Assembly (NCBI RefSeq): GCF_000153105.1
Contig: NZ_CH672376.1
Span: forward strand, 3,947,739-4,011,738
DNA from: Blastopirellula marina DSM 3645
Lineage (GTDB): Bacteria > Planctomycetota > Planctomycetia > Pirellulales > Pirellulaceae
Direction of reading: 5' to 3'
Length of the DNA: 64,000 nucleotides
Positions 1 through 9,049 of the stretch are shown here, in pieces (the first letter of the stretch is position 1; each line of letters starts with the position of its first letter). The notes below the pieces were generated by a model. The model did no database searches, had not been told where the DNA came from, and worked only from the letters and a program-made list of their open reading frames with translations. The position numbers and the translations under genes are program-made.

Positions 1-282
1 GTTGGAGAAGACCGTGAAATCGTCACGATGATCGGCCAGCGTGGCGAGCGTGGGAGACAGCTTGTAGTCGGCGCCGGCCGATTCTGGCGACCACTCTAAA
101 ATGTTGACGCCGTTAGGAACATAGCAACAGATCATCCGCGGTTGCCGCGCGTTTGTCTTTGCGAGGGGTGAAAACTGCGACGGAGCGGCCAGCGAGCGGG
201 GATTCATCGCGTCGAGAAGCGGCAGACTCAAGCAAACTCCAAGTCCGCGCAGCGCCGTCCGGCGTGAGATCGATTTCGGCAT
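1..282 (-). CDS. DUF1552 (HxxSHH-type) protein, N-terminal fragment
   Basis: The frame opens with ATG at 282 and stays open for 94 codons to the window edge, so only the N-terminus is present. It begins MPKSISRRTALRGLGVCLSL, an arginine-pair signal sequence resembling a Tat signal, and continues with a YVPNGVN segment typical of DUF1552 proteins. Two other DUF1552 genes in this window start the same way (57711 and 62864). It lies 50 nt downstream of a DUF1592 cytochrome on the same strand, the usual planctomycete pairing, so the two are probably co-transcribed. These proteins are predicted to be exported; their biochemical role is unknown. The diagnostic HxxSHH motif lies outside the window. 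Confidence 0.9.
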   Translation of the reverse strand, partial: MPKSISRRTALRGLGVCLSLPLLDAMNPRSLAAPSQFSPLAKTNARQPRMICCYVPNGVNILEWSPESAGADYKLSPTLATLADHRDDFTVFSN

Positions 283-332
283 CTTGGTTCCTTTGCGTGT
301 TGCTGAATTGCGGTTGTGACGAGCGGCGTCGA

Positions 333-2891
333 CTACTTGGACTGAAACGGTTCGGAACGCACGACAAAATGGAGCAGCGCGCGGAGCGACTTGTCGCTCG
401 CTTGCATCGCGGCGACCGCGTCCTCGATTTGCGGGCGATCGACGATACTCAGCTCTCGCCCCAAAGCGTAGGTGAACATTTTCTCGGACAAACATCGCAG
501 AAACAGCTCTTCCTTTTCGAGCAGCGCCTGCTGAAGCGATTCGATCCCGTCGATTTCGGTTCCGTCGGGCAGCGTCGCCGAAGCGTCAATCAGCGGGTCA
601 TTCGCACCGATCCGTCCCTGATAGCCGTGCCCTTCCCGCTCGCGCCAATCGCCTGATCCGTCAAAGTTTTCTAAGGCGAATCCGAGCGGGTCGATCTTGT
701 TGTGACAGCGAGCGCACTGCGCCAACTCGCGATGAATTTCTAATCGCTGACGAACGGTCGCCTTGTCGATGCCTGGAACCTTGGGAGCAATCTCGCCGAC
801 GTTGGCGACCGGCAACCCGGGATCGGTCCCCAAGATGTTCTTCAAGATCCAGACTCCCCGTTTGACCGGCGAGGTCCGCGTACCGTTGGAGGTGATCGAC
901 AACATCGACGCCTGAGTCAGCACGCCGCCGCGATAAACGCCGGCAGGTACCGTGACGCGGCGGAAGTGATCGCCGCGAACTCCGTCGATGCCGTAAAAGC
1001 GGGCCAGCCGTTCATTGATTACGACAAAATCAGAGTCAATAAAGTTCATCACGCTCAGGTCATTCTGCAGCACTTCGCGAAAGAAGGCTTTTCCTTCGGC
1101 GATGATGGACGTTTCCAAATGTCGGTCGTAACGGCGAAAGAGTTCGGCGACCGGCGGGTTCGCTCCGACCTCGCGTAAGCTCAACCATTGTCCGGCGAAA
1201 TTTTCGACCAATGCTTCCGCTTTTGGATCGGCCAACATTCGATCGACCTGGCGGTCCAGCTCTTGCGGATCTTGCAGCTTGCCGCTCTTCGCCGCCCGAA
1301 AAAGCGCGTCGTCCGGCATGCTGCTCCACAAGAAGTACGACAGGCGCGTCGCCAGTTGAAAATCATCCAGCGGCGTCGCCGCCTGATCGCTGCCGGCGGT
1401 GGGCTCGGCCAGGTAGAGGAAGTGGGGCGAGATCAAGATCGCGATCAATGGGGCACGGATCGCGGTCTCTAGGGAGTCCGATTGCTTGTAGGCCTGATCG
1501 AAAAGCGTCAGCTTCTGCTCGATTTCCGCCCGATCGGCAGGACGTCGATAGGCGCGCTGCAAAAAGCGGGCGATTACTGTGCGAGCATACTCCCGCGGGT
1601 TGCTCTCGCGCAGGGGAGATTCGGGCAGCAAACGGGTCTGCGACTGCGGCGGCCACTCTGGATAGATCGGTCCTTCCAACTCCATCCAATCGACAGCCGC
1701 TTCTGGCCGCGCAAACTCGTCGTGTCCCTGCATCCAAAAGTTTTCGACTTCCTTTGGAATGTCGTAGGCATAGTTGATGGTCAGCCCCGCCTTGTCGGTC
1801 GAAAGCTCGGTTTCGATCTCGATCGTCTGCATCTGGGGCAGATCGGCGTTTACATCAAACTCGGCGATCACTTTCGGTTGACCGGCCAGATGCTGCGTCA
1901 CTTTCAGGCGCGGCCGGCCATAGTCATAGTCGCGGAAGGTTTGAAAATGCTCGAGCCCGCGTTCGTACTCTTGGCGCTTCCATTTCTCTTGACTCGGGTT
2001 CTTCTGGATCGCTTCGTCCAGCCGACGTTGCAAAAAGCCTTTCGCCGACTCGACGACTTCGTCGCGGGTCGGAACTCGCCCGCCGACGCGAATGCGGACG
2101 AGATACTTGCCGCCGTTTTTCACCGCAAAGTCTCGGACGTTGATGTTGCGATCCCACGAGTTGTGGTGCATCACCACGGCGTCCGCCTCATCGCGATTTT
2201 TACCGCTGTTGATGATGAGTCGTTGTTTGTCGTACTCGACGCGGTTGCTATCGGAGTGCCCTGACTCGGGTTGAAACCGCCAACGGATCAGTGGAGGCTG
2301 TTCGCCTGCGACGAGCGCTTCGTCTAGGATCTCCCGCGCCGCGTGATAATACTGCTCCATGTGCAACGGCGAGATCGTCAGCGCTCCGCCGTTGTTATCA
2401 AAGCCGCCGGTCGGCGGATCTTGCGGGAAGTGGGAAGTGTCGTAGTCGATCCCCACCAGATCGCGGATCGTGTTGCGATATTCGTCCCGATTCATCCGGC
2501 GTAAAATGATCACGCTGTCGCGTTTGACTTGCTCGGCGCGGATCATTTCGCCGGTCACATAATCGACAAACTTTGCGACCGACTCAGGCGATGGCTGCGG
2601 TTCCTCCTCAGGCGGCATTTCGTGGCTGTTCAGCACGTTGACCACTTCGCGCCAGCGGCCGCTGGTAGTCAGATCGTCAAACGCCGCGCTTAGCTGCGTG
2701 TCAACGCGAAACTCGGCTTCCGCTTCTTCCGGCCCATGGCAGCGCAGACAATTCTGTTTCAAAAAGAGGACCGCTTCGCGCTGATAACCTGATTCGTCTG
2801 GCGTAAAACTCGCCGGCGACTGACCGCTGGCCATTGCGCCGGCAATCGCCAGCCAACCGATGGTCCAGCACAAACAAAAACGGATTTGCAT
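333..2891 (-). CDS. Planctomycete cytochrome-type DUF1592/DUF1588/DUF1587/DUF1585 protein
   Basis: A secreted 852-aa protein. An ATG at 2891 gives a clean signal peptide (MQIRFCLCWTIGWLAIAGAM); the longer reading from 2972 puts an unlikely proline-rich leader in front of it. A haem-binding CLRCH motif at about residues 48-52 fits a PSCyt1 domain, followed by a DUF1587-like RMNRDEYRNTIRDLVG segment. The DUF1595 and DUF1592 regions follow (LATRLSYFLWSSMPDDALF). The C-terminus carries a second CxxCH, CARCH at about 726-730, in the DUF1588 context KIDPLGFALENFD, then DUF1585. The order matches the PSCyt1-PSD3-PSD5-PSD4-PSCyt3-PSD2 architecture. It pairs with the DUF1552 gene downstream. Function is unproven; electron transfer or degradation of complex substrates is inference only. 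Confidence 0.93.
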   Translation of the reverse strand: MQIRFCLCWTIGWLAIAGAMASGQSPASFTPDESGYQREAVLFLKQNCLRCHGPEEAEAEFRVDTQLSAAFDDLTTSGRWREVVNVLNSHEMPPEEEPQPSPESVAKFVDYVTGEMIRAEQVKRDSVIILRRMNRDEYRNTIRDLVGIDYDTSHFPQDPPTGGFDNNGGALTISPLHMEQYYHAAREILDEALVAGEQPPLIRWRFQPESGHSDSNRVEYDKQRLIINSGKNRDEADAVVMHHNSWDRNINVRDFAVKNGGKYLVRIRVGGRVPTRDEVVESAKGFLQRRLDEAIQKNPSQEKWKRQEYERGLEHFQTFRDYDYGRPRLKVTQHLAGQPKVIAEFDVNADLPQMQTIEIETELSTDKAGLTINYAYDIPKEVENFWMQGHDEFARPEAAVDWMELEGPIYPEWPPQSQTRLLPESPLRESNPREYARTVIARFLQRAYRRPADRAEIEQKLTLFDQAYKQSDSLETAIRAPLIAILISPHFLYLAEPTAGSDQAATPLDDFQLATRLSYFLWSSMPDDALFRAAKSGKLQDPQELDRQVDRMLADPKAEALVENFAGQWLSLREVGANPPVAELFRRYDRHLETSIIAEGKAFFREVLQNDLSVMNFIDSDFVVINERLARFYGIDGVRGDHFRRVTVPAGVYRGGVLTQASMLSITSNGTRTSPVKRGVWILKNILGTDPGLPVANVGEIAPKVPGIDKATVRQRLEIHRELAQCARCHNKIDPLGFALENFDGSGDWREREGHGYQGRIGANDPLIDASATLPDGTEIDGIESLQQALLEKEELFLRCLSEKMFTYALGRELSIVDRPQIEDAVAAMQASDKSLRALLHFVVRSEPFQSK

Positions 2892-3108
2892 CTTGGAAGT
2901 CGCGAGATGGGGCCAGCGGATGAAAAGGAGCGGCGAGTTGGGCGCAAGTGGGGGCGGCGCCCAATTCTTCACGCGGATGGTGAGCCGTTCATCTTAGCCG
3001 TAAACCTCTAGAAAGACCAAGCGAATTGCCTGGAGCGGAGTGGCCGCACAACATCCAGAAACATCACGTGCGAACTTCCAGATCGGCAATTCCCGGACCT
3101 CGCAAGCA

Positions 3109-3801
3109 TTATTTCAAATTGCCGGTCAACTCCGGCGCGACAACCTTTAGCTCTGCGACGACCAGTCCCGCGATTGCGTCAGCGCCCTGTTTGGTGAAGT
3201 GAGTTATGTCCGTTTCTGTTGGGTTGTACGCTGCGCTTTCGGTCGGCCCAATTTTGTTGTGATGCGCCACGCTTATCGTATAGAGATCCAGAAACGGCAC
3301 GTTCTGTTGTTGGGCGACTGCTTTCGCCGCTTGGGCGTAGAAAGGCAACGTCGCCTTCAACACGTCTTTCCCGCTGCGCGGGAGGATCAGGTCGTTTTCG
3401 TCAAATCCGCGCCGCGTGACCGAGCTTAAAACAATCGGCTTTCCGCCTGCCTTCTTGACGCGCTCGACATACGAGGTGAGTTCGGCGCCGTACACCGTCG
3501 TGTCGTATCTCTTTTGGTCGTTGTGACCAAATTGAATCAGCACATAGTCGGGCTGCTGCCGCAACAGCTCGTCCAATTTTTTCGAGAGGGACTGCAATGT
3601 CGCGCCGTTCCTGGCGTAATTCAGCACCTTCGTCCGCTCGGTCACCATTTCGGCGAACGATGGCCCCCAGCCATAGGTGCTGGCGACCGTCGAGTCCCCG
3701 ATCAAGCCGATCGTAAGCGGCTTTTCCTCGGCGGTCCATGCCGGCGCGATTGAGAGGAACACGAGTGAGAAAATCAATCCGCGCGAGAAATTCAGGAACA
3801 T
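3109..3801 (-). CDS. Secreted SGNH/GDSL hydrolase, rhamnogalacturonan acetylesterase-like
   Basis: 230 aa with an N-terminal signal peptide (cleavage near AWTA/EE, residue 24). The SGNH blocks are visible: GDS at 35-37 (nucleophile Ser37), an ARNGAT block near 63-68 carrying the block II Gly, GHND at 92-95 (Asn94), and DITH at 198-201 (Asp198, His201). This spacing resembles rhamnogalacturonan acetylesterases and related carbohydrate esterases of family CE12. The protein probably removes acetyl groups from a polysaccharide in the periplasm or outside the cell. It precedes nothing obviously related, although the neighbouring DUF1080-like gene is also secreted. The substrate cannot be assigned from sequence alone. 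Confidence 0.87.
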   Translation of the reverse strand: MFLNFSRGLIFSLVFLSIAPAWTAEEKPLTIGLIGDSTVASTYGWGPSFAEMVTERTKVLNYARNGATLQSLSKKLDELLRQQPDYVLIQFGHNDQKRYDTTVYGAELTSYVERVKKAGGKPIVLSSVTRRGFDENDLILPRSGKDVLKATLPFYAQAAKAVAQQQNVPFLDLYTISVAHHNKIGPTESAAYNPTETDITHFTKQGADAIAGLVVAELKVVAPELTGNLK

Positions 3802-3833
3802 GTTGTCACTCCTAGATGCTGTCTAATAATCCG

Positions 3834-4526
3834 CTATTCCGCCGAAGGTTTTTTCTTGGCCGTCGCTTTCCACACCGCGAGATTGCGGAACTGGGCGCCT
3901 TCGCCGCGAGCGACCATGCCGACGCGCCCTTTGCGATCCTGGAACCGCTGGTGCTGCGCTGCGATCATGTGCTGATCGATTCGGGCAATCCAGCGATCGC
4001 CGCAAACTTCGATCGCAATCGTGTGCCAGGCGGTTGGATCGATGTCGACCTTGATTCGCGTCAGTTCTTCTTTGCGAGTCTCTTTGGCGATGCCGCTCAT
4101 CTTTTGAATCCAAATCGCCTGGGGAGTGATGACCACGCGGCCCAGATGATGGTTCGGTTGGTTGGTGTCACGACAGACGAAGCCGACCTGCGGCGAATCG
4201 CCCAAACGAAACTCACCCCTAAGCACCAGGTCGCCAAGATCGGTCACATACTCGCAAACCGCTTCATGACCATGGGGGCGCTTTTCGCTCGGGCCTTCTT
4301 GGATCTCGTACGCGGCGCCCTCCACAATGCTCCATTGGCCAATCCCACCGCGCCAACCGTTGGCGCCAGGCTTTCCCTTTTCGCCAAACGCGGCCGGCTG
4401 GTCGAACTTCTCGCAAGTCACAAGATCGATCGGCTGACAAAGTTGCGTCGGCGGCGGTGCTGGATTTTCGGCCTGAACCAGCGAAGTCAGGCAGACCAGA
4501 GTAACAAACGCCAAAGTGCGGTGCAT
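3834..4526 (-). CDS. Secreted DUF1080-like (concanavalin-fold) protein
   Basis: The ATG at 4526 starts MHRTLAFVTLVCLTSLVQAE, a typical signal peptide, in preference to the first in-frame ATG at 4559; this gives 230 aa. The mature part has the pattern of DUF1080/3-keto-disaccharide hydrolase-like beta-sandwich proteins: W.IVEGAAYEIQEG, then DLVLRGEFRLGDSPQVGFVCRD, an IAIEVCGDRWIARID strand pair, and a final RVGMVARGEGAQFRNLAV element. It lies 33 nt upstream of the GDSL esterase on the same strand, suggesting a two-gene unit for polysaccharide handling. A catalytic or simply carbohydrate-binding role cannot be separated here. Confidence 0.72.
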   Translation of the reverse strand: MHRTLAFVTLVCLTSLVQAENPAPPPTQLCQPIDLVTCEKFDQPAAFGEKGKPGANGWRGGIGQWSIVEGAAYEIQEGPSEKRPHGHEAVCEYVTDLGDLVLRGEFRLGDSPQVGFVCRDTNQPNHHLGRVVITPQAIWIQKMSGIAKETRKEELTRIKVDIDPTAWHTIAIEVCGDRWIARIDQHMIAAQHQRFQDRKGRVGMVARGEGAQFRNLAVWKATAKKKPSAE

Positions 4527-4680
4527 GGAGGGAGCTTCGGAGGGGGATGGAAGTGACAAATCGAACTATTGGAAGATAGACCAGCGGCGAGTCCGAGTCA
4601 AAGCAGGATGGGAGCCGTCTGGCGGCTCCCATCCGTTTTGTTCGTCCGCGCGGCGGACCGTACCGGCGGCGCCATACATC

Positions 4681-4881
4681 TCATGCCGCCGAATGTTGAA
4701 CGCTGGGCTCTCCGCCGGTTCGATCCAAGACGATCTCGGTCGCCAGCGGCAGCGCCCGTTTTTCAAATTCAACGACAAAGCCGCGCGCCTCTTCCAGCGA
4801 CTCGGCACGATAGATAGCGACCGGCATTTCAGCTGCGAACCGCGTGTATGTTACAACCAGGTACTTGTTCATGATCTTCAT
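4681..4881 (-). CDS. Small hypothetical protein, 66 aa
   Basis: A compact soluble protein (MKIMNKYLVVTYTRFAAEMP...) with alternating beta and alpha character and no signal peptide. The start at 4881 has an AGGGAG ribosome-binding site about 10 nt upstream; a second in-frame ATG at 4872 is possible. The C-terminus is a run of small residues. I do not recognise a family. It stands alone, about 120 nt upstream of the DUF1080-like gene and on the same strand. Confidence 0.6.
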   Translation of the reverse strand: MKIMNKYLVVTYTRFAAEMPVAIYRAESLEEARGFVVEFEKRALPLATEIVLDRTGGEPSVQHSAA

Positions 4882-5619
4882 TTCTCCGGTTCTCCCTAAA
4901 GTTCGCTCAGTTCAAATTGGGTCGTCTCCGCAGCGCATTGCTCGTTCGATTCCGCATCGGCTGCGGCGGCCAGCAGCTCTCCATCCCAGCAGTCAATCGG
5001 AATCGTGCAGAAAAGTTGACGCCTACAAGCGGTGCAGCGTCGCAGTAGACAGCGCTGACGAACGAGTGAAACGCGGGATTCGTCGACAGGCGATGTCGGG
5101 CTGGTTCGTCTCGGCAACATAGGTACCTACCTGGGGCGCAAAGAAGTTGGGTCGATAGAGTTTCAGACAGTTTCGGCGGCTCAAGAATTCGAGCGATAGA
5201 GGCGACGTCAACGGCTGTCGCGGCCGGCAGCAACCCAGCACTGTCTTGGTACGATCATTTCGATTACGACCTATAGAATAGTGGACATCCATACACACTG
5301 CAAGCACTATTCTGACCCTTGTTTTTACGGGGTTTGGAAGCGAAATCCGGGGACGGGCGAATCTCGAAAAGCGAATTAACACGACTCGCCAAAAACCGCG
5401 GCGAAACTTGCCCGCGGCGCAAGCTAAGGGAATGTGGATCGCCATGCAGAAAAAGCCAAATACCAGTCCTCACTGCTCCCGTAAATTGCTCTTTTTCAAG
5501 CCCTCAACACCCTTTACCGTCCTGTCGCATTCGTCGGTCAATTCTCTTCCGTCCGCTGCTCCATGTCATCGATTGACGGCGGCGCATCACCCCTTGAAAT
5601 CACGGGCAAATCGGCGACT
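4882..5619. other. Gene-poor interval with a half copy of repeat family 3
   Basis: No convincing coding sequence is seen here. Open frames on both strands are arginine- and serine-rich and look like chance frames. At about 5402-5441 there is one arm of repeat family 3 (CTTGCCCGCGGCGCAAGC followed by AAGGGAATG); no matching opposite arm is evident nearby. This is probably a decayed copy. Confidence 0.5.
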
Positions 5620-5757
5620 TCATAACGCCGAGATTCTCCCCCCCCACACGCCGCCGCCGATGGCCAAACCAAGCGCGACGAATAGCGACAACGCGTGCAC
5701 AATTCGTCGGGTCGCCCGCTTGTTGGACAGACCGGCTGCTTTCGACAAAGCGTTCAT
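5620..5757 (-). CDS. Possible 45-aa single-pass membrane microprotein
   Basis: An ATG at 5757 opens a 45-codon frame ending in TGA at 5620. The peptide has a basic N-terminus (SNKRATRRIVH), then one hydrophobic stretch (ALSLFVALGLAIGGGVWGG), which looks like a membrane segment. There is no strong Shine-Dalgarno sequence and no recognised family. It is in an otherwise gene-poor stretch. A chance frame is a real alternative. Confidence 0.3.
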   Translation of the reverse strand: MNALSKAAGLSNKRATRRIVHALSLFVALGLAIGGGVWGGRISAL

Positions 5758-5947
5758 CGGCTTGGATCTATCTAGTCAGAGGAATCGTTGTCTCCTTGCG
5801 TGCCGACGCAAAAGGCGCAAGCCCAACCTCCCCGTTCTAAAATATAAATGCAGGGGGTTTCCATTCCCCCACGATTAACGATACGGTAGTTACATCCCGA
5901 TACCGTTCGCAGCTTGCTTCGCCTTTGATGAATAGTAGTGAATCATC

Positions 5948-6235
5948 ATGTCATTTATACGCTTCGCAATCATGGGCGTTGGTAGTCTGATCGCCGTCGT
6001 CACCCTAACTGCAGGCAGCTATCACTATGGTTATACGAACTGTTATCGCGAGCTGAACGACTTGAATCGCGCTGAAGTTGGCAACCTGTTGGCCCCCGGC
6101 GACAATACGATGATCCACCGAGACATGCAGCGTCATTGCCTGGATCTGGAAACCCAATTGATCGCGTCGCAGCGCGAAGTGCGACGTCTAGAGTCTCTTC
6201 TCAATCAGCGTGAATCGCAACTGACGCAGGATTGA
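5948..6235 (+). CDS. Small membrane-anchored coiled-coil protein
   Basis: 95 aa. Residues about 6-26 are hydrophobic (AIMGVGSLIAVVTLTAGSYH), then a Tyr/Cys-containing linker, and residues about 60-92 form a heptad-like Leu/Arg/Glu-rich helix (DLETQLIASQREVRRLESLL). The topology suggests a single N-terminal membrane anchor with a short periplasmic or cytoplasmic coiled coil. It is on the opposite strand to, and converges on, the phage-like cassette that ends at 6261. No family is recognised, and the ribosome-binding site is weak. Confidence 0.6.
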   Translation: MSFIRFAIMGVGSLIAVVTLTAGSYHYGYTNCYRELNDLNRAEVGNLLAPGDNTMIHRDMQRHCLDLETQLIASQREVRRLESLLNQRESQLTQD

Positions 6236-6244
6236 GTACATCGT

Positions 6245-6264
6245 CAGACCCAGGCCTGACCTAC
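6245..6264. repeat. Palindrome family 2, copy a (embeds a stop codon)
   Basis: CAGACCCAGGCCTGACCTAC, an imperfect palindrome centred on AGGCCT. On the minus strand it reads GTAGGTCAGGCCT, and the TAG is the stop codon of the gene ending at 6261. It may form a short hairpin at the 3' end of the mRNA but has no T-tract. Confidence 0.65.
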
Positions 6265-7406
6265 ATCAGGGAATTCGCCCAGCAGTTGAGGTAGCGGATT
6301 TCTAAGACTCCCGTCGCGGCGTTGACCACGTGAAAGCGGTCTCCTTTCTGAGCGGCGACGATCGTCGTGCCCGAAACGTTGACAAAGTACGAATCGATCT
6401 CTTCAAACTGGGCCCAGTTTTCGGGTCGGGTATAAACACCTTCTTGCCAGGCCGGCAGGAAGACGCCGCTTTCGTCAGCGGCCAAGTCGACGGATCGTGC
6501 GGCGTGAAAATCAAACTGATTGCGTTCGACCAGAAAGCCGAGCGTCATCCCCCGCAGATCGACCCCGGCTTGCACCGCTTTAATTGACGCCGTGAATCCC
6601 AGTTGATAAACGCCGTCGTTATTGCACAAGATCTGCATCGCTCCTTTCTCATCGGCGGCGATCACGGCTTGCGTATCGCCGTCGCGCGCCGGGGGCAAAG
6701 CAGGCGCTCCCCAGTTCACATGCCGGAAGTCCGGCGCTGCATCTGGCGCGACGTCCGGGTCGTACGCGCGATAGGCGAAGTCGACGACGCTAGACAGCTG
6801 CGGACGCGTCGCACCGCCGGCCAAGGATGCTCGGTTGCTTTCGAGAATCAACCCGACGCCGGCATACGGATAGACGTATTGGCGACGGCGTTCTTCCGTT
6901 TTAAAGAACCGCGTCGGCGCCGAAAACGAAGGAGTCACCCAGCCGACTCGAAACCGCTGCTGCGGTTGCCGGCGATCGCGGTAGTCGGTCGTCGGACATC
7001 CATCAAAACCGAGAAACCGAAACGCCGTGCCGCCGGCAATCAAACCCAGACAATCGGCGGCGGCGCCCAACAGGGAATCAGGACGCACCAACGCTCGGTG
7101 ATCGACACCATCACTCGCGTCTTGTCGAATGAGCGCTTGCACGATGGCGCCTTGCGAGCAGCTGCCGCGCGTACCCGGCGGAACCGCTTGCGGCCCATTC
7201 ACAAACAGCAGACCTGCGTCTTGAAAAGCGGCGTGCGGCGCATCGACCAGGGCCAAACGGAGCAGCGCGTCTTGATCGGCCGTTTCGATCGCGCCAAGTT
7301 TGGTGCTGGAACGCGCCGCGATCGTCGCCGGCGACATCACGGCGAACGGCGGGATCTCCTGCGATCCGCGGTTTACAAACGACAACCAGCTGCGGGCGGA
7401 AATCAT
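6261..7406 (-). CDS. Phage-cassette protein of unknown function, last gene of the structural run
   Basis: 381 aa from the ATG at 7406, which overlaps the stop of the preceding gene as ATGA; this decides the start over a 529-aa reading that would run backwards into that gene. The protein is soluble and rich in Gly, Ala and aromatic residues, with beta-like segments (YQLGFTASIKAVQAG; TIVAAQKGDRFHVVN). I recognise no domain. Its position after the hub-like and fibre genes suggests a tail tip or receptor-associated part. A family 2 palindrome supplies its TAG stop. Confidence 0.75.
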   Translation of the reverse strand: MISARSWLSFVNRGSQEIPPFAVMSPATIAARSSTKLGAIETADQDALLRLALVDAPHAAFQDAGLLFVNGPQAVPPGTRGSCSQGAIVQALIRQDASDGVDHRALVRPDSLLGAAADCLGLIAGGTAFRFLGFDGCPTTDYRDRRQPQQRFRVGWVTPSFSAPTRFFKTEERRRQYVYPYAGVGLILESNRASLAGGATRPQLSSVVDFAYRAYDPDVAPDAAPDFRHVNWGAPALPPARDGDTQAVIAADEKGAMQILCNNDGVYQLGFTASIKAVQAGVDLRGMTLGFLVERNQFDFHAARSVDLAADESGVFLPAWQEGVYTRPENWAQFEEIDSYFVNVSGTTIVAAQKGDRFHVVNAATGVLEIRYLNCWANSLM

Positions 7407-9049
7407 CGGCGTTCTCCTCGTTGTTCGCGGCGGCGTTCGGTGCGCGACATTTCGACCACGCGTTCCAGCAGACGACGTTCGCGATAGCTCATGTCGACCA
7501 GATCGTCTTCGCGGTTGCGGCTGACGATCGTACTTCCCTTGCCGCTGCTGTGAATGATCCAGCTCACCTGGCGGATCGCGCCGTCCGGCTGGATCGGCCA
7601 AAACCCGTCGTATGTCAACGTGCCTGGCTGCGCCGCTTGCAGCTCTTTGGCCGCCGCTTGCAGATAGTACTCGGCTTGTCGTTTGACGTCCGGCTCGTTG
7701 CTGACCACTTTCTTGGACTGGTGGTTGAAGTAGACTTCGCGAGCGATGTCGTCCCGCAAAATCGTTTGCGCCGCCGTTTGTCGCGCCGGTTTCTGGGGCG
7801 ATACTTCGAACCGCACGACGCCGCGCGTCTGTTTGTCGCGACGCTGACACGCGATCCGCAGCTTTAACCGCGCTGGATGGACCTCGTAGTTGTCGTCGAC
7901 TTGTCGATAGAGATAGACCGGCTCGGCGAAGATCACCAGGCCGCGATGATGGTCCACGGTAAAACCGCGGGCATAAAGATCTTGCGGCGTTTCGTTCAAT
8001 TCAGGATCGGGCTGTTCATGCTCGCGAATCTGCGGAAAAGTCGCCGCTCCTTTTTCAAACAGACCATAAACCCACGGCGGACGTCTCCGCAGCGTCTTGT
8101 CTGGCGTCTTGTCCGCTTCGACCTGATGCGGCAGCAGCGGCAGTACTTCGGCGATCTTCTCGATCATGTTCTCCCGTGTAGGAGGATCGCCTGGCAGCGT
8201 GAACTTCGGCTGAATCTGGTAGTACTTCCAGACGCAACTTTGCGCCAACTCGCGGTGCGCGGCTTCGACGTTTCCCAACTCCGCCAGCGGTTCCGACCTC
8301 CAGCCAAGCGACGGCGCATAGCTTACGTCATCCAGCGGCACGATGTCGCCGTTGGGTTCAACCGCAACCGGCGCCAGGTCAAAGTCCATCTGATAGACGT
8401 TGGGCGCGGCGACAAACTTTAGCGCCGCCGGCGTCTCGGGCCTATCGTAGATCGCTTCGCCGGCGGTTGCGGCCAGCGTGATCGGCAATGTTTCTCCTTG
8501 CCCGGCCGGCTCGATCGCGACCGCTCCGCCGATCTTTAGCACCACGCGACAACCACACGCGTCGGCCAGGTCGGCCAGCGCCAGCGCCGGGATCTTGTAG
8601 TCCCAATAAACGTAAGGGCGAAGGAGATTTGGCATTTTGGAAACGTCGAACCGCTGTTGTCCCATCGCTTGCAGACAGAGCCGCGCTAGATCTTGCGGCG
8701 CCTTTTCGGTCCCGCTAGCAATCGCATCTCCATCATCGATCCGAACGTTGTATTCGCCAGAGAGTTGGCCAAACCGCCAGCGCCAGCGTTGATCGAGGAT
8801 CTCGACCCGCATCACCGATCTGCCATCACCGCTGGTTTCAACGGTCAACTGATCCAATCGACAGTCAGGCATCTGGATCACGGCGCCGGCATAGCGAAAG
8901 AGGGCCGCTCCCTCGGCCATCGGCCGAATCGCAGCCGGCGCCGCGCGAATCGTAATTCGCCCCGGCGAAATCCCATGCGACAGCGTGTAGCGAACTTCCG
9001 AAAAGTCCCCAATTCCGGGATACTCAAAAACTGCTTCAGGCATATTCAT
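7403..9049 (-). CDS. Putative tail hub/baseplate-like protein
   Basis: 548 aa. The N-terminal half has alternating strands and ordered segments (RVEILDQRWRWRFGQLSGEY, then YVYWDYKIPALALADLADAC) similar in style to the hub and tail-tip proteins of long-tailed phages, with DNA-coded order consistent with that slot. The C-terminal part ends in an arginine-rich helix (SYRERRLLERVVEMSRTE). It abuts the upstream gene (stop 9050) and overlaps the downstream one by 4 nt, so translation is probably coupled. The family assignment is inferred from position and general pattern, not from a diagnostic motif. Confidence 0.62.
   Translation of the reverse strand: MNMPEAVFEYPGIGDFSEVRYTLSHGISPGRITIRAAPAAIRPMAEGAALFRYAGAVIQMPDCRLDQLTVETSGDGRSVMRVEILDQRWRWRFGQLSGEYNVRIDDGDAIASGTEKAPQDLARLCLQAMGQQRFDVSKMPNLLRPYVYWDYKIPALALADLADACGCRVVLKIGGAVAIEPAGQGETLPITLAATAGEAIYDRPETPAALKFVAAPNVYQMDFDLAPVAVEPNGDIVPLDDVSYAPSLGWRSEPLAELGNVEAAHRELAQSCVWKYYQIQPKFTLPGDPPTRENMIEKIAEVLPLLPHQVEADKTPDKTLRRRPPWVYGLFEKGAATFPQIREHEQPDPELNETPQDLYARGFTVDHHRGLVIFAEPVYLYRQVDDNYEVHPARLKLRIACQRRDKQTRGVVRFEVSPQKPARQTAAQTILRDDIAREVYFNHQSKKVVSNEPDVKRQAEYYLQAAAKELQAAQPGTLTYDGFWPIQPDGAIRQVSWIIHSSGKGSTIVSRNREDDLVDMSYRERRLLERVVEMSRTERRREQRGERR

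Noticed and set aside
5408-5878. 156-aa plus-strand open frame in the 4.9-5.9 kb gap
   Set aside because: Very high in Arg, Ser and Pro with no ribosome-binding site or hydrophobic pattern; crosses a family 3 repeat arm and the better 45-aa minus-strand candidate.
7407-7850. N-terminal extension of the 6261-7406 gene giving 529 aa
   Set aside because: The extension is Arg-rich antisense-like sequence covering the 3' end of the upstream hub-like gene; the ATGA overlap gives a better start.
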